Source: Parus major
Lineage: Eukaryota; Chordata; Aves; Passeriformes; Paridae
Assembly (NCBI RefSeq): GCF_001522545.3
Contig: NC_031768.1
Location: forward strand, 82,555,769 to 82,619,768
Length of the DNA stretch: 64,000 nucleotides
Direction: 5' to 3'
In this document: piece by piece, positions 12,631 through 24,055 of the stretch
Layout of the letters: every line of letters begins with the position of its first letter
How positions within the stretch are numbered: the first letter of the stretch is position 1
Program-made: the position numbers and the translations under genes
The notes under the pieces: model-generated
What the model was told of the DNA's origin: nothing
Database searches by the model: none
What the model saw: the letters and a program-made list of their open reading frames with translations, nothing else

Positions 12631-14205
12631 TGTAAAAGAAAATCTTGCTAAGAAAGGACTCAAGTGTCTATCAACTTTGACCTGATAGTATAACTTTTCT
12701 GCTTTTGCTACTATGAAATTTATGTCTTGAGAAAAACAAAGAAACAAAAATGATGTGTGATTAAAGGAAGACAAGAGTGTTACCTTTCAAATTATTTTTA
12801 TAATTATAACAAAGAATAAAATTCATCACAGGGAAGATCACTATATAATGAAATAAAACACGTGATTATTGACCAAAGCATCTTCCAGTTTTGATGCCAA
12901 TTTCATAATATCATCACATGTGTTACAATAAAACTAAAAGAGGAGATGAGCATCTGAGTTAACAGTGCTTCTTCAGCTGGAAATGTTAGTTTCCATGTTA
13001 GAGCCACCTTGTCCTTATGACTCAGTCCCCTTCATTTTCCACATTTTTGTAAGTGATTCACACACAGACTTCTAGTGAGTGTTCATAGTGACTGTAAGTA
13101 ATCTTTCCTCTGTTATTTACTCTTTCTTGGCATCAGACTGTGGTAGTGAACTGCACAGCTAGGTGTCTCAGCAGACCTCGCTCCTTCTGGAGCAAACCTG
13201 AGGACTCGAAACTTACTTTTTCCTCCTTGCATTAGAGCTGGCTTTGGGAAACAAAGGGACTGGGAGAAGATACCAGCAATCCCTCAGCTCTACAGATGGT
13301 TGTGTCGTTGTCCCCCTGTTCTGTGATTGAGTGTATTGTCACACAATTGTCTTGGTTTCTGTTGCTGGGTGGTGGATCTCCACAGACACTTTGCTTCAGT
13401 ACCTCTGCAATGTGAATAAAAGTGAATTGCCTGCAGCTGTCTAGGCATGCATTTCATGCATACTGATTCCAATACATATTGTCATTCTAGCAAAATGCCC
13501 AAGAAGTTACTCCATAATCCTTAAGCCAGCAATATTGTCCTTCATACCATGATTCAGAGCACTTTATAGGGAGTGGAATCTTCCCTGACAACTCTAGGAA
13601 CCTGACATGACACAGTAAGAATACTCCCTGTTGTGTCTGCTTTCTGCTTAGCATTAAGGTTTTGAGCGAACTCTGCAGGCTCAGTGGCATTGTCAGAGCT
13701 ATTAGTGCATTATGGCATAAATATGTCTTTCCTTACTGCCGTAACACCAAGGGACGCTCTGAGGCCATGTCCTCTGAAACTGATAACCATTGTGAGGACA
13801 GAACCTATTCTAGAACTGATCCACAAGTTTTCCTTTTGTTGGGCTGTCTAGTTTTCTGTCTTGTGGTCAGTTTCAATCTAGAATATTACAAACATGGTTA
13901 TACACTAACACTTCAGGGTATTGCAAGTCAGAGCATGCAGCATGAAAAATATACGTATATGCCTTGGCATGGTATACCCATAAATGTATGATAAGCACTG
14001 CTCAGCTGTGTTGAAAAATGTTTGTTGTCTGAAATGCAAATAATACTGAGTGTTCCATTTCTCCTTCCAGGTAAATCTTGCAATTTCTCTCATGCTAAAT
14101 ATTTTGTTCTTCTTCTGTCATTGACACTGCTTGGCTTAACATCTGCTCATGACACATTTTGACTATTTCCAGACAATTCAATCCACCCAATGGCAGGTCT
14201 TTTAC
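12631..14205. other. Unique non-coding DNA, no gene recognised
   Basis: Antisense frames at 13290-13472, 13487-13690 and 13905-14093 and a sense frame at 13662-13991 lack domain features. The stretch around 13130-13800 is somewhat less AT-rich, but I cannot assign it to any gene or repeat. Confidence 0.55.
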
Positions 14206-14214
14206 AGCCTACAT

Positions 14215-14809
14215 TTCTTGCATAACCAAGTCTTTTTGTTTAACTGCAGTTGGCAAGTAATCCCCATCCAGCTGCTCCCTCACTTCCCCCTGGTGGGACA
14301 GGGGAGAGAACTGGAAGAGTAAAAATAAGAAAACTTGTGGATTGAGATAAAGACAGTTTAATAGGGAAAGAAAAGCTATGTATGCAAACAGAGCAAAACA
14401 AGGGATCATTCACTGCTTCCCACAGCAGAAAACTCTTCAGCTGTCCCCAGGAATTTGGCTCCGTCACATATAATGGTGACTTGGGAGGACAAACACCATT
14501 GCTCTGAATGTCTTCCCTCTCCCTCTTTCTTCTCTCTCCAGCTTTGTATGCTGAACATGATGCTGTATGGTCTGGAATATCTCTTGGATCAGTTGGGGTC
14601 AGCTGTCCTGGCTGTGTCTCCCTCCCCTTGTGCACCCCCGGTGCCTTCACTGAGGGGGTGGGGTGAGGAGGAGCAAGGCCTTGGCTCTGTGTGAGCACTG
14701 CTCAGCAATAACAAACCCATCCCTGTGTGTATCAACACTGTTTCCAGCAGAAAACCAAATTGCATACCAGCTATTGTGGAGAAAATTAACTCTCTCCCAG
14801 GCAAAAACA
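14215..14809 (-). mobile_element. Solo LTR of an endogenous retrovirus, antisense
   Basis: On the minus strand the element starts TGTTTTTGCCTGGGAGAGAG at 14809, matching the opening of an LTR I recall as widespread in birds (TGTTTTGGCTGGGATAGAG). It then carries the expected order: a TGTTGATACACAGGGATGG-like block, GAGCAGTGCTCACACAGAG, GGACAGCTGACCCCAACTGA, and a decayed TATA box (CATACAAAGC, plus 14541-14550). An ATTAAA polyadenylation variant follows (plus 14357-14362). No internal viral sequence flanks it on either side, so it appears to be a solo LTR. The 3' limit near 14215-14251 is approximate and I found no target-site duplication. Confidence 0.78.
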
Positions 14810-15099
14810 TCATACAAAGACACGATAAAAATTCACTATGGAGTTATCTAGGAGGAAAAGCCTGGACTTGATTTCCATCAGAAAGACTGCAATTGAACAA
14901 AGAAATGAAACACAGCAAAATTATGAGATGCATTGCTGAAGGAAGATTTCTCCCTGTGCTGCATAGTTTCATTCTGATGAGGAAAACAGAAAACAGTGCA
15001 GAAACAGTGAAGGGAAAGGGAGCCAAAAGTGAAAATGGCTCTGCTAACAGTAGTTGGCATGTTTCTTCCACTTTTTATATAATTGTTACTATCTGCTAT
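14810..15099. other. Unique non-coding DNA
   Basis: Nothing was identified between the LTR and the MIR-like fragment. A 117-codon plus-strand frame (14893-15246) runs through the MIR-like repeat and the T-rich tract, which argues against it being a gene. Confidence 0.5.
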
Positions 15100-15104
15100 A
15101 AAGT

Positions 15105-15205
15105 CTTCTGTGAAGAAAATAATTTAATGCTATCTTTACAGACAAAAACAGAGGCGAAATTGAAATTACTGAAGGTCACACAAGAAACTGGAATCACAGA
15201 AGGAA
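15105..15205 (-). repeat. MIR SINE-like fragment, antisense
   Basis: AATTTAATGCTATCTTTACAG is followed by ACAAAAACAGAGGC, a purine-rich spacer and GAAGGTCACACAAGAAACTGG. The same blocks occur in the same order in antisense MIR: ATTTAATCCTC, TTTTACAGATGAGGAAACTGAGGC and AAGGTCACACAGCTAGT. It is diverged, as expected for a SINE that was active before the bird lineage arose. Confidence 0.5.
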
Positions 15206-15230
15206 ATATTCTGGTTCTTTCTATTGCTGC

Positions 15231-15268
15231 ATTTTTAATTTTTTAATTTTTTAATTTTTATTTTTTAT
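15231..15268. repeat. (TTTTTAA)n simple repeat
   Basis: Successive ATTTTTTAATTTTT units are followed by ATTTTTTATTG. This is microsatellite-like. Confidence 0.85.
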
Positions 15269-15340
15269 TGTATGTTGGACTCATATGTGGAAAGAAGCAG
15301 AACAGTCTTTTTCATCTCTCTTTTCATTGCCCTCACACAA

Positions 15341-15411
15341 GATTTAGGATATAATCCAGCCCTTTGCATTTCATGGAATAAGTGGAAAGTCTCACCGAAT
15401 TCCGTGTGACA
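15341..15411. repeat. MITE-like palindromic repeat fossil
   Basis: GATTTAGGATATAATCCAGC leads into a centre that is a decayed version of the 'CCATTGAAGTCAATGGGAG...CCATTGACTTCAATGG' palindrome common in reptile and bird DNA. It is heavily diverged. Confidence 0.3.
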
Positions 15412-18281
15412 GCAATATAGATATCTGCATGTATCTTGTATCATACCAATTTAAACTTCAATTAAGCCTCTTGTGTTAAGCCAAATGACCTTGCATTTGC
15501 TGTGGTCAAAGTGTTTGTATAGCACATACATAGCACTGTCTATCTCACAGGAAAGTTTCATCTATTTTTCTCAGGACTGCAAGCCTGCACAAAAATAGAT
15601 GGAGGCAGATTAGGAGTGAACAGAGCTGTTTCTGCCCTATGCAGTAAAATTCTGGGTAGAGTTGGCCTAAAAACAGGCATAGGAGGATAAGCTGTTTCAC
15701 ATTCAGCTGGGAGAGAAGTATATACGTTAAGTGGTATTAATCACTGAGCAATTGATTTAGGTTTGGATCCTTCCAAAAATTGCAGTCTCCTTAGTGGCTC
15801 ATTGGGGCTATCATGTGTTATGATGGGGACAGTTTTCGCACTTGATGGGATAATAATACCTTTTCTCACTGTGAAAGGCTCTTTACATTGATGGGTTTTG
15901 CTTTTTATGCAAACTCAATGTGACAAACAAAAATGACAGACACTGTAACCTAAAACTATAAACTAGACTTCACACATGCCCTATATTGCTGTGTCTCTGA
16001 TGAGCTTTTTCTTCCCAGTGAAGTAGGGACTTGAAATATATTTTTTTAATGGATATTATCATGTCTTGTAGAATAAATAATTAAATAAGTAAGCAAATAA
16101 ATAAATAAACTGTAAAAGTTTTGGAAGTAAATTTTGTTATATGTGTTGTTCTCAAATGACCATAAATATTCTTCTGAGGTCTCATTAGGGTATGAAACTT
16201 TGGTGGTTAGTAGCTTAAGAAGCTTATGAAGAAAATCTGGTTATTTTTTTGATTGTCTGCTAAATTGCTAAATCTGTCAAATTTGATTACCTCTTATAAG
16301 TGTGCTTCAATTAAAAGACAGCTTTATTACAACTGGACACAAAAATAAGCACTACAAGCATAAATGCATTGCATTAAACAAAACTGGACCAGGGGAATAT
16401 GGCAAAATGAGTAAAACTCATATTTAATTTCATTGTTTCTTCTAGCACAGTGGATAATTTCTTATTCCAACTAATCTATGTGTCATGTCTCTAATCCCCT
16501 TACTGCCAAGAAATCATCCTACAGCTGGTCCTCGAGGAGCATTTGGTATTTCTTTTGTGAAGTTCTCAACTTTAGGGAAAGAAGTTTCGCCTCTATTTTA
16601 TGCCTATTGACATGTAATCTTTTTTCTTGCCTACAAAGTCAGTATAACTGAGGAGTTATTTCCAGTCTATGTGGCTGTGTTTGTCCCTGGAAGAAGGAGC
16701 ACTAAAATAGATGAGAATTAAATCCAACTATTCCTAAGTTTACTTTTTTTTTTAAATTTTGAATTTGCCAGGGCTTGCATGGGAGCTGTACAACACATAG
16801 AGGTAGTATGACTGTCTCTCAGGGTTTCAGCTCATCCCATAGAAAATTGGTGATGTGATCTGAGAATTAAAAATTACATAAAGGATTAATCATTGTCCTT
16901 TCCTGGAAAGCATGAGAAACAATACAGAACTTCTCAGAGGGCTTGTTATAGTCCAGACCTGTGTAACCAGGAATTCAGTTGGTCCTCCCTGCTCCAGATC
17001 CTGATTTTGTCAGTGGTGAGTTCCTATTGACATTTTGGTAAATAATCTTGACCTAATAAAGTTTTCTTCATTGTGATGTCTAAATTTATCATTGTGTTTT
17101 CAGTTCTACATCAGTCTTCAGTGATTTGGTACATGCTTTGGCAATGCAGGGTAGACACCCCGATGTTAAACTTCAGATTGATATTTGAAAGCTTGTCCTA
17201 GAATGCAGAGATAAACTTCCATCTGGACTTCATAAATCATTTTTTGCAGATTATGCACAAAAAATCCCATAGGTTACCCGAAAGTGCCATTTTGAACCTT
17301 GAGGTTATGGATACCAGATCTGTGCCTCAAGGCCTGAAAATCCCATTGAGAGACTGAGAGATTTTTTTTTTTTAAATAGCAGCTGGGATTTTATCTAGCA
17401 GGTTTTAAAGGAGTAAGAGGTATTCTTCTACCTAGAAATATAAACCTAAGTAATGCTGGTGTCTTTTCTGTCTTGCTGAGTTTAAATTGCAGTGTTTTTC
17501 TTGTTCATGGATATTAACTGCAGCCAGAAATGGGGAATATGACAAATATTATTGCACAAAGCTTCCAAGTAGAGTGCATACAGAGGATAATATGGCCATA
17601 TAAACAGGGTTCATTGCCACCAATGTTATTACACTGACTGTCAAAGCAAAAAATAGTGGCTGGTATCTTCTATAGCAATGCCAATATCTTTGACACAAGT
17701 TGAATGGAGAGATGTACTGGTTTTCTAGTTCCTTGATGAATGACAAAGGCAAAAATGATGCCTTGCCAAGATGACTTGGACATGTTATTTACTATATATT
17801 TCTAGGGCAAAGCAATAATAAATAAGAAATATTTGTCCTGGAAAAGAAAGATTTGCAGGCTGTTTCCTTGCCAACAAATGATATCTTTTGCAAAGCAATG
17901 TGACTGTGAAAAAATGCACATATTATATGTAAAATATTCCCAAAGCAAGAAAAGAGGCCGACTCTTATAGAACAAACAGCTCTTTCATATGATATCCAGA
18001 GGTACTAACTGTGGTGGAAGTAAATTTTTGTCCTTTAGCTTTGAAAATAAAGCAGAGCTCTCTAATTGCTTCAAATGTTACAGCTGTTACTAAAAGGCAT
18101 TGCATTAATTTGTTAGAATATCAGGGCCTTAGTCATTGATCAGGACCTCAGTCGGTTAAGTTGATTAAAAAAAAAAAGATCAAACAACTTCACTGCAACT
18201 AGCTCAGACTGTCAGGCAGGAGAAAACAGATGAATGAATCAGAGATGGGTCAGAATACGTAAAGAAGCACAACTGTTCATT
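15412..18281. other. Unique non-coding DNA, no gene recognised
   Basis: Simple-sequence items are an (AAAT)n-like run at 16068-16112 and short T or A runs near 16745, 17362 and 18168. No credible coding frame was seen. Confidence 0.6.
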
Positions 18282-18411
18282 ATCACAGAATCACAGAATG
18301 CTTTGGTTGGAAGGGACCCTAAAAATCACCCAGTTCCATCTCCATTCCATGGACTCAGACACCTTCCACTAAACTGGTGGATCATGGCCACACCCAACCT
18401 GGTCTTGAATT
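18282..18411 (-). mobile_element. CR1 LINE, 3' end fragment, antisense
   Basis: It begins ATCACAGAATCACAGAATG. On the minus strand this is the terminal (ATTCTGTG)n tail that marks CR1 3' ends, with two full units preserved. It continues TTGGTTGGAAGGGACCCTAA and CACCTTCCACTAAACTGGTG in the order of an antisense CR1 3' untranslated region. It is 5'-truncated and short. The intact tail suggests a younger copy than most here. Confidence 0.93.
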
Positions 18412-19262
18412 CTTAACAGAGTTAAAAAACATCATCTGGAAGAAGTCTGTAGTCATCAGGATTAAATTGTTGGAAAGATATGGATGAAAATAAGAGAGGA
18501 AAAAGGTAAAGACATGAAAAGCAAATGGAAGAGGCTGGCGTCAGCAGCCAGTATGTGATGAGAGATAACACTACTGTTAAAGAAATTTTGCCACTAGGCT
18601 CTCATCTCTGTTAACAGGTTTATTGGCATAGATTAGTTGTGGTTGCTTGCACGAAGTGCGTCAAAATGGGGAGTGCAAAGAAATCCCTGGGCAACTATAC
18701 TCTTACAGTTTTGTTGACTGATATTGCTGATACTGTTGACAGATGGGGGAGGAAGCAAAAGATTCTCTGTGTACTCCTTTGCACTTAAGCTGCGCAGAAG
18801 TAATCTGAAAAACTCACATATCTCTGCCATATATCCACCACACACATGGACATAAAGAATGGGGCATAAAAAGTAGAATAAAATGCCCCAGTTTGTTAGC
18901 TAGAGACTTATGAAAGAGGAGTAAATTCATTGTTACAATATTTGTTGTTCATGATTGCAGTAATAGTTTTTTATCTGGAATGATTTTTATTCAAATGTAT
19001 TTAAAGACTGCTTCAAACGAATAATTTTACTGATAATTTATTGGGTTTTCTTCTTTAAAGCCTCTGAGACCTGACTGAACAATAGAAATTATATGGTTTT
19101 CCTGCAAAACTATGTGCAATATGAAAATAGGTGCTGCAAACTTTAAGTGAAACATTGATGTAGAAACAATGAGAATTATTCTTCAACACAATTTGCTCCT
19201 TATAGAAGACAGGTTAATATATATCCAGAGCATAATAAATGTTCTCAATTTTTTTTATTAAC
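18412..19262. other. Unique non-coding DNA, no gene recognised
   Basis: An antisense 70-codon frame (18633-18845) has no domain features. Nothing else was identified. Confidence 0.55.
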
Positions 19263-19290
19263 TTAATTCCTCTTATTAAAGAGGAATTAA
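19263..19290. repeat. Perfect inverted repeat, 12-bp arms
   Basis: TTAATTCCTCTT (19263-19274) is followed by ATTA and its exact complement AAGAGGAATTAA (19279-19290). It could form a hairpin. No T run or gene end nearby suggests a terminator role. Confidence 0.8.
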
Positions 19291-20560
19291 TCTCTGATCT
19301 TGCATTTATACATTGTGCAGTATTACTCACAAGACTAATACACATTTATTCCTATGAAAATGCTCTTTAACATAATAATGTGGATCCATAAAATGGTTGA
19401 AGGACACACTAAATACATGCTAGATGGGGTTCTGGCAGCATTGTAATAGAAAGTTTTTCCTCTGAAGTTGGTATTCTTTATATCAGATTTATTTACTGGA
19501 GCACTCTATGATATTAGAGAATTTATCTACCACCCATGGTGGAGCTTCTGGGTCGGTCTACTAAGCCTGAATCTTCATACTTGTAGGTCAGGTTTTATGC
19601 CTACTGCTGCTTCTAGTTGACAGAGTTGCTGTCTTTGACTAGTTGATCATGTTTTTATTCATTGACAATTATAAATTATTGTAATTGTAACTCAGTTTTT
19701 TTCCCTGTGATGAAACTCAAAAGGTTAAATTATATCTTTGATGTGAGGGCTAAGCCAGGTCTTTGATCTGTAAAGAGGGGCACTAAAACTGAAAGAGCTT
19801 CACCTGTTTGTGAGTAATTACTGTATATTAATCTGAAGTCAAGTCTGAAATTATATTGCTCTATTAGCATATCAAAGGCTTTCAGACCAGAATATTATTT
19901 GACTAAGAGTTAGCTATTTCAGATAAGCTTGCAGGATGCCAGCAGAGTCATATTGCAAACATTAAAAAAAAAAAAAGCTAAAAGGAATTCTAATCAGCAG
20001 AATATATATTCAAACTCATAAATATTTTTATAAAAGATATATGAATATAGAGAATATTATTAGTGTAAGTCAAAAGAAAGTAAGGAATGTTGGAACTACA
20101 TTTCAGTACTTGATGTTTTACTGGAAGTCAGGATGATCTGCTTTTTGTAAGATATTTCTAATTTTAGTCAGTCTTCTCAAATTTTGCTCCAGGTGTTTAC
20201 TATAGGTTTAGAAAGTCAAGAGATTTCACTATCCCAGTAAGGTCTAACTGAGTATGAATAGAGAACTTGTAACAAGAGAGGGTGTATGTTTCAAACCATC
20301 TCTGGCTGCAGAGGGAACTGAATTTATGTTGTGATCTCCAGGGTGGGCTGAGCTGATGAGGAAAACCTGGGCCAGTCATCTGTGCAAGAAGAAATGCCAT
20401 GGGTTTATGTGGGGCAATTGAACAATGTGGGTCTTTGAGCCACCAATCTGGGAGTGTTGTTGAATGCTGGGAAAAACTATCCTTTCAGTGCTTCCTGTTG
20501 GGCTTTGTCAGTTCAGTGTGTAGGGGGCTGTGAAAGAAAGCACTGAACCCTATACGACTC
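19291..20560. other. Unique non-coding DNA, no gene recognised
   Basis: The stretch is AT-rich, with an A run near 19964. No repeat or gene was recognised. Confidence 0.55.
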
Positions 20561-20563
20561 CTG

Positions 20564-20732
20564 TATAAAAGGAACTTCTCAAGGTCCCCAGTTGAGATAT
20601 GAATTCCATTTCCAGTGCTAAGTGTGGCAATGCTAAGTGTCATGGTTCTTGCGTGAGCCTCTTGGAAAATCTGGATCTAAATGATGGCACTGTGAGTTAT
20701 GAACATTAATCTTACAGTTTCATGAAAATAAA
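20564..20732 (+). promoter_or_regulatory. TATA-like box and polyA signal pair, speculative
   Basis: TATAAAAGG at 20564-20572 is followed by AATAAA at 20727-20732, with a second AATAAA at 20874-20879. The upstream 200 bases are less AT-rich than the surroundings. This spacing occurs in LTRs and short pol II units, but I do not recognise the sequence as any LTR family. It may be chance. Confidence 0.2.
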
Positions 20733-21167
20733 TGTTGCTGATGACTGAAAGCACAATGTCTACATCAATAGCCTTGGATAGAAGAGGACAGACCTAAAGA
20801 AATGTTGAATAAAATCAGCTTGACATGGAGAAGACTCTATTTCTTTCTGCAATGTATCTTGTCATCTGTTGAAAATAAATGACTCCTTATTATTGAACAT
20901 TACAGAGAAGCAGTAATGGACACATATAATTCTCCAGGGGATGATGACCATATATTAGCCTAAAACACAGTTTCCATAAAAATGAAGAAAATGAAATAAA
21001 AAGGTCCAACAATTTGTACAATATTTCATAACTCTATGTACTAGCCAAACTTAAATAAAAGTAAAGGAAAAAGAAAAGAGCTTGATTCTTTACTTAAAAT
21101 GTAGGCCATATTCTTTGTCCTCTGTGAATTTCTACTTCTTGTGCAGGTTATTTGCAACTCTTTATAA
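20733..21167. other. Unique non-coding DNA
   Basis: Nothing was identified. Confidence 0.5.
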
Positions 21168-21219
21168 ATCTATAGATTAGACTTCAAGTTCTAATCTATG
21201 GATTAGACTTCAAGTTCTT
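21168..21219. repeat. 26-bp tandem duplication
   Basis: Two adjacent 26-base units (21168-21193 and 21194-21219) differ at two positions. Both contain GATTAGACTTCAAGTTCT. Confidence 0.9.
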
Positions 21220-23227
21220 TTCATCAGCTGTCTGAGATTTTACTATGAAGATTCAGAGTTTAAAAAAAAAAACAAAACCCTGACACCTTTTTCTGGATGA
21301 TTAATCACTTTTTTACTAAGACAAAGTGCATAATTCCTAAATACATTTTCCAGATGCCTGTTGAATAAAATTATTTACCTTGGATGAAGCTTTGAGTAGT
21401 AACATATAGAAAATGTTTGTGAAAATCCTATCCAAGCACAATAATCAGAACCCGCTTATCTTCTATGTATAATAAAGGATCTTCCAGGGAAATGGACTGA
21501 TTTTGCATATTTGGCTCACACAAGCTTCAGTCTAGCAAAACATGTATTATTGGCTGTTGTCTGATCTTCAGTTTCTAATTCTCTATTGTGCTACCCCAAT
21601 TTCGTGTTCGTATTTCTTTACAGACATCAACACATGCAGGAAGCTTGAAGAGGAAAGGAGGAATTAACTAGTAGAATTTGAAATTAAAGAAACTGACTTT
21701 ATAAAAGCTACTCATAAATTATATATAGAGCCAAGGAAAGTTCAAGAATGGTCAACTGCACATAAAAGTAAATGATTCTGCCACTTCAGAAGCTCATTAG
21801 TTGAGATGCTAGGGGTTATTACACAAGGCATCAAATTGTAATTTCTTTCCTAGAACTCGACTAAAATGGACCTATGATGAATGGAGTAGAAGGTCTTTCA
21901 CCTATTTATTTTTGCTTTTATTGCAAGAGTGATCATTAAGTAATACAGAAGCATAAATGAATATTGTCATGGTGGTGTGTGAGACTCTTCCCCTTCAGAT
22001 GGGTTATCGCAATTATCGTTATACGTAATGAAACTCAGTTGCAAGGTAAAATATATTAAACTTCTTTACCTCAGCAGCATAGTCCATGGGAACATGGGCA
22101 GTAACAGAAGTTCATATGTCAAGACTAAAGTTAATAAATGACCATTTCTCAATTATTTTCTCCATAATTTTATGTTTTTAAAATATGCAAGAGATTTTTC
22201 CTTCTTTCCTTAGACAACACTTCTTATCTCACATCTGAAAAACCACCTAACCTCATTAAGTACAAAGAGGCCAGTGTTAGAATTTTGGTTCATGGGGCTA
22301 TTTCATAAAATATTTCCAAAGCCTTATAATTAAGATGACTTTCTTGGATTTTATATGTCATAGTTACAGCCAATATTAATATTTAAAGCAGATAATGTAA
22401 CTGGAACATGTATGATAGATGTGAAGGAGTACCTTGAATATTTTAGGGCATTTCCCATATATTCACTTCTATAAAGTTTACAAGAATGGATAATGGATCT
22501 AGAGAGTGTGAGCAATTTGCTTTCTTCTTGCCTAGACCAGTCTATGTGAATGCATATTTTTGGGCCAGTATCTTGAATGACTGAACTCTGATAATCTAGC
22601 TCATAGTTCTGAAGATGCTGTTAGCTTGCTCACAGATTTGCTTTGATCATGTGTAAAAGCATTCTGGTTTTGAGACTGTACTTTCACACCTTAAAATGTA
22701 TTTCAGAGACATGTCTCTGAAATGTTGTCAGCATTCTTCTTAGAGTCACTGGGTTTTGAAAATGGAAAAGTCTCTATATCTGCCTTCCACCTTTTTCATA
22801 TAAACCTTTCTTGTCTGATTGCAATTGCAGAGTGATCTACTTTTGCATGAATGTTCTCCCTCAATTTGTCCCCTTCAATGTTTGTTCCCATATTTTGTCA
22901 TTGCAGTGTATGTTTTTGTCATCATCACCATATTCTACGGCATCTTTGCTCTTTGGCTTTAAAGACTGTAATCGTCTACATCATCCCTACCTACTACTTT
23001 TTTTAATATTAGACTCAAACTTTTTATCTTTCTTCTATAATCTAGTAGACTTTTTGTCCTCACACCTGTTTTCCTGTTATTTGCAGATCTGTAGGAAGAA
23101 TTTCTACTAAAAATCACTGAAAACATCTCTTTGTCTTTCAGCTAAGCCTTTCTTCCTATTTAACTCTCTGCAGCCTCTGCCAAATACTATGACTCCAAAA
23201 GATATCGTAAGATTTCCAAAGTTTCTT
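21220..23227. other. Unique non-coding DNA, no gene recognised
   Basis: The one notable item is the perfect palindrome at 22700-22723, listed separately. The plus-strand frame at 22811-23110 (99 codons) is Phe-, Leu- and Ser-rich and lacks domain features. Confidence 0.55.
22700..22723. repeat. Perfect 24-bp palindrome
   Basis: Twelve bases ATTTCAGAGACA are followed directly by their exact reverse complement. The centre AGACATGTCT fits the p53-family half-site consensus RRRCWWGYYY. Confidence 0.85.
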
Positions 23228-24055
23228 CACAGAATCACAGCATTATTAAGGTTGGAACTGACCTCTGCAGATCATCAAGTCCAGCTCCCCTGCTGGGAGA
23301 GCAGGTGACACAGGAAGGAACACATCCAGACAGGGTTGCGATGTTTCCAGAGAAGAAGATCCCATGACCCTCCCAGGGCAGCCTGCTCCGGTGCTCTGCC
23401 ACCCTCAGTATAAAGAAGTTCTACTGCATGTTGGTATGGACCTTGTATTTTAGTTTGTGGCCATTGCTCCTTGTCCTGTTGCTGGGCATCATTAAAAAAC
23501 ATCTTTCTGACACCCACCTTAGAGATATTTGTATGTGCTGATGAGATTACCTCTCATTTCTCTTCTCTGGATTAAACATCTCTCCTCATCGGAGAGGTGC
23601 TGCAGGCCCCTCATTGACCCGCTCCAGTAGCTCCTGAACTTTCTCCAGCTGTGGAGACCATAATTGAACACAATACTCCAGATGTGGCCTGCTAGGGTGA
23701 AGTAGAGGGACAGGATCACTGCCCTTGACCTGCTGGCCACAGTCTTCCTGACCCCAAGATATAACTGGCCCTCCTGGAAGCAAGGGCACATTTGACAATG
23801 CTTGGCTCATAGTCAACTTGTCATCTACAAGTTCCCTCTTGGCAGAGCTGCTTTTTTTTCTAGGTCAGGCCCTGACCTGTACTGATATCAGGGTTATTTC
23901 TTCCTGGGTGCTGTACACAACACCCGCCTATGTTCTACTTTGCAAGGTTTCTCTCCACCCAACTTTCAACCTGACAAGGTCCTGTTGAATGGCAGCACAT
24001 CCTTCAGGTGTATCAGCCACTCCCCTCAGTTTTTATCATCAGCTGAACATTATTC
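23228..24055 (-). mobile_element. CR1 LINE, ~830-bp 3' part, antisense
   Basis: It opens CACAGAATCACAG, the decayed CR1 tail, then GGTTGGAACTGACCTCTGCAG and ATCATCAAGTCCAGCTCCCC. Typical antisense CR1 text follows, including CAGCCTGCTCCGGTGCTCTG, AAGAAGTTCTACTGCATGTT, CTTCTCTGGATTAAACATCTC, CTGTGGAGACCATAATTG and TTTATCATCAGCTGAAC. The far end lies in the reverse-transcriptase region. Antisense frames at 23275-23517, 23519-23791 and 23586-23816 are fragments of its ORF2 and 3' region, broken by stops and frameshifts, so it is non-functional. Confidence 0.95.

Noticed and set aside
14240..14698. 152-codon antisense open frame
   Set aside because: Lies wholly inside the antisense LTR. It is a shadow of non-coding LTR sequence.
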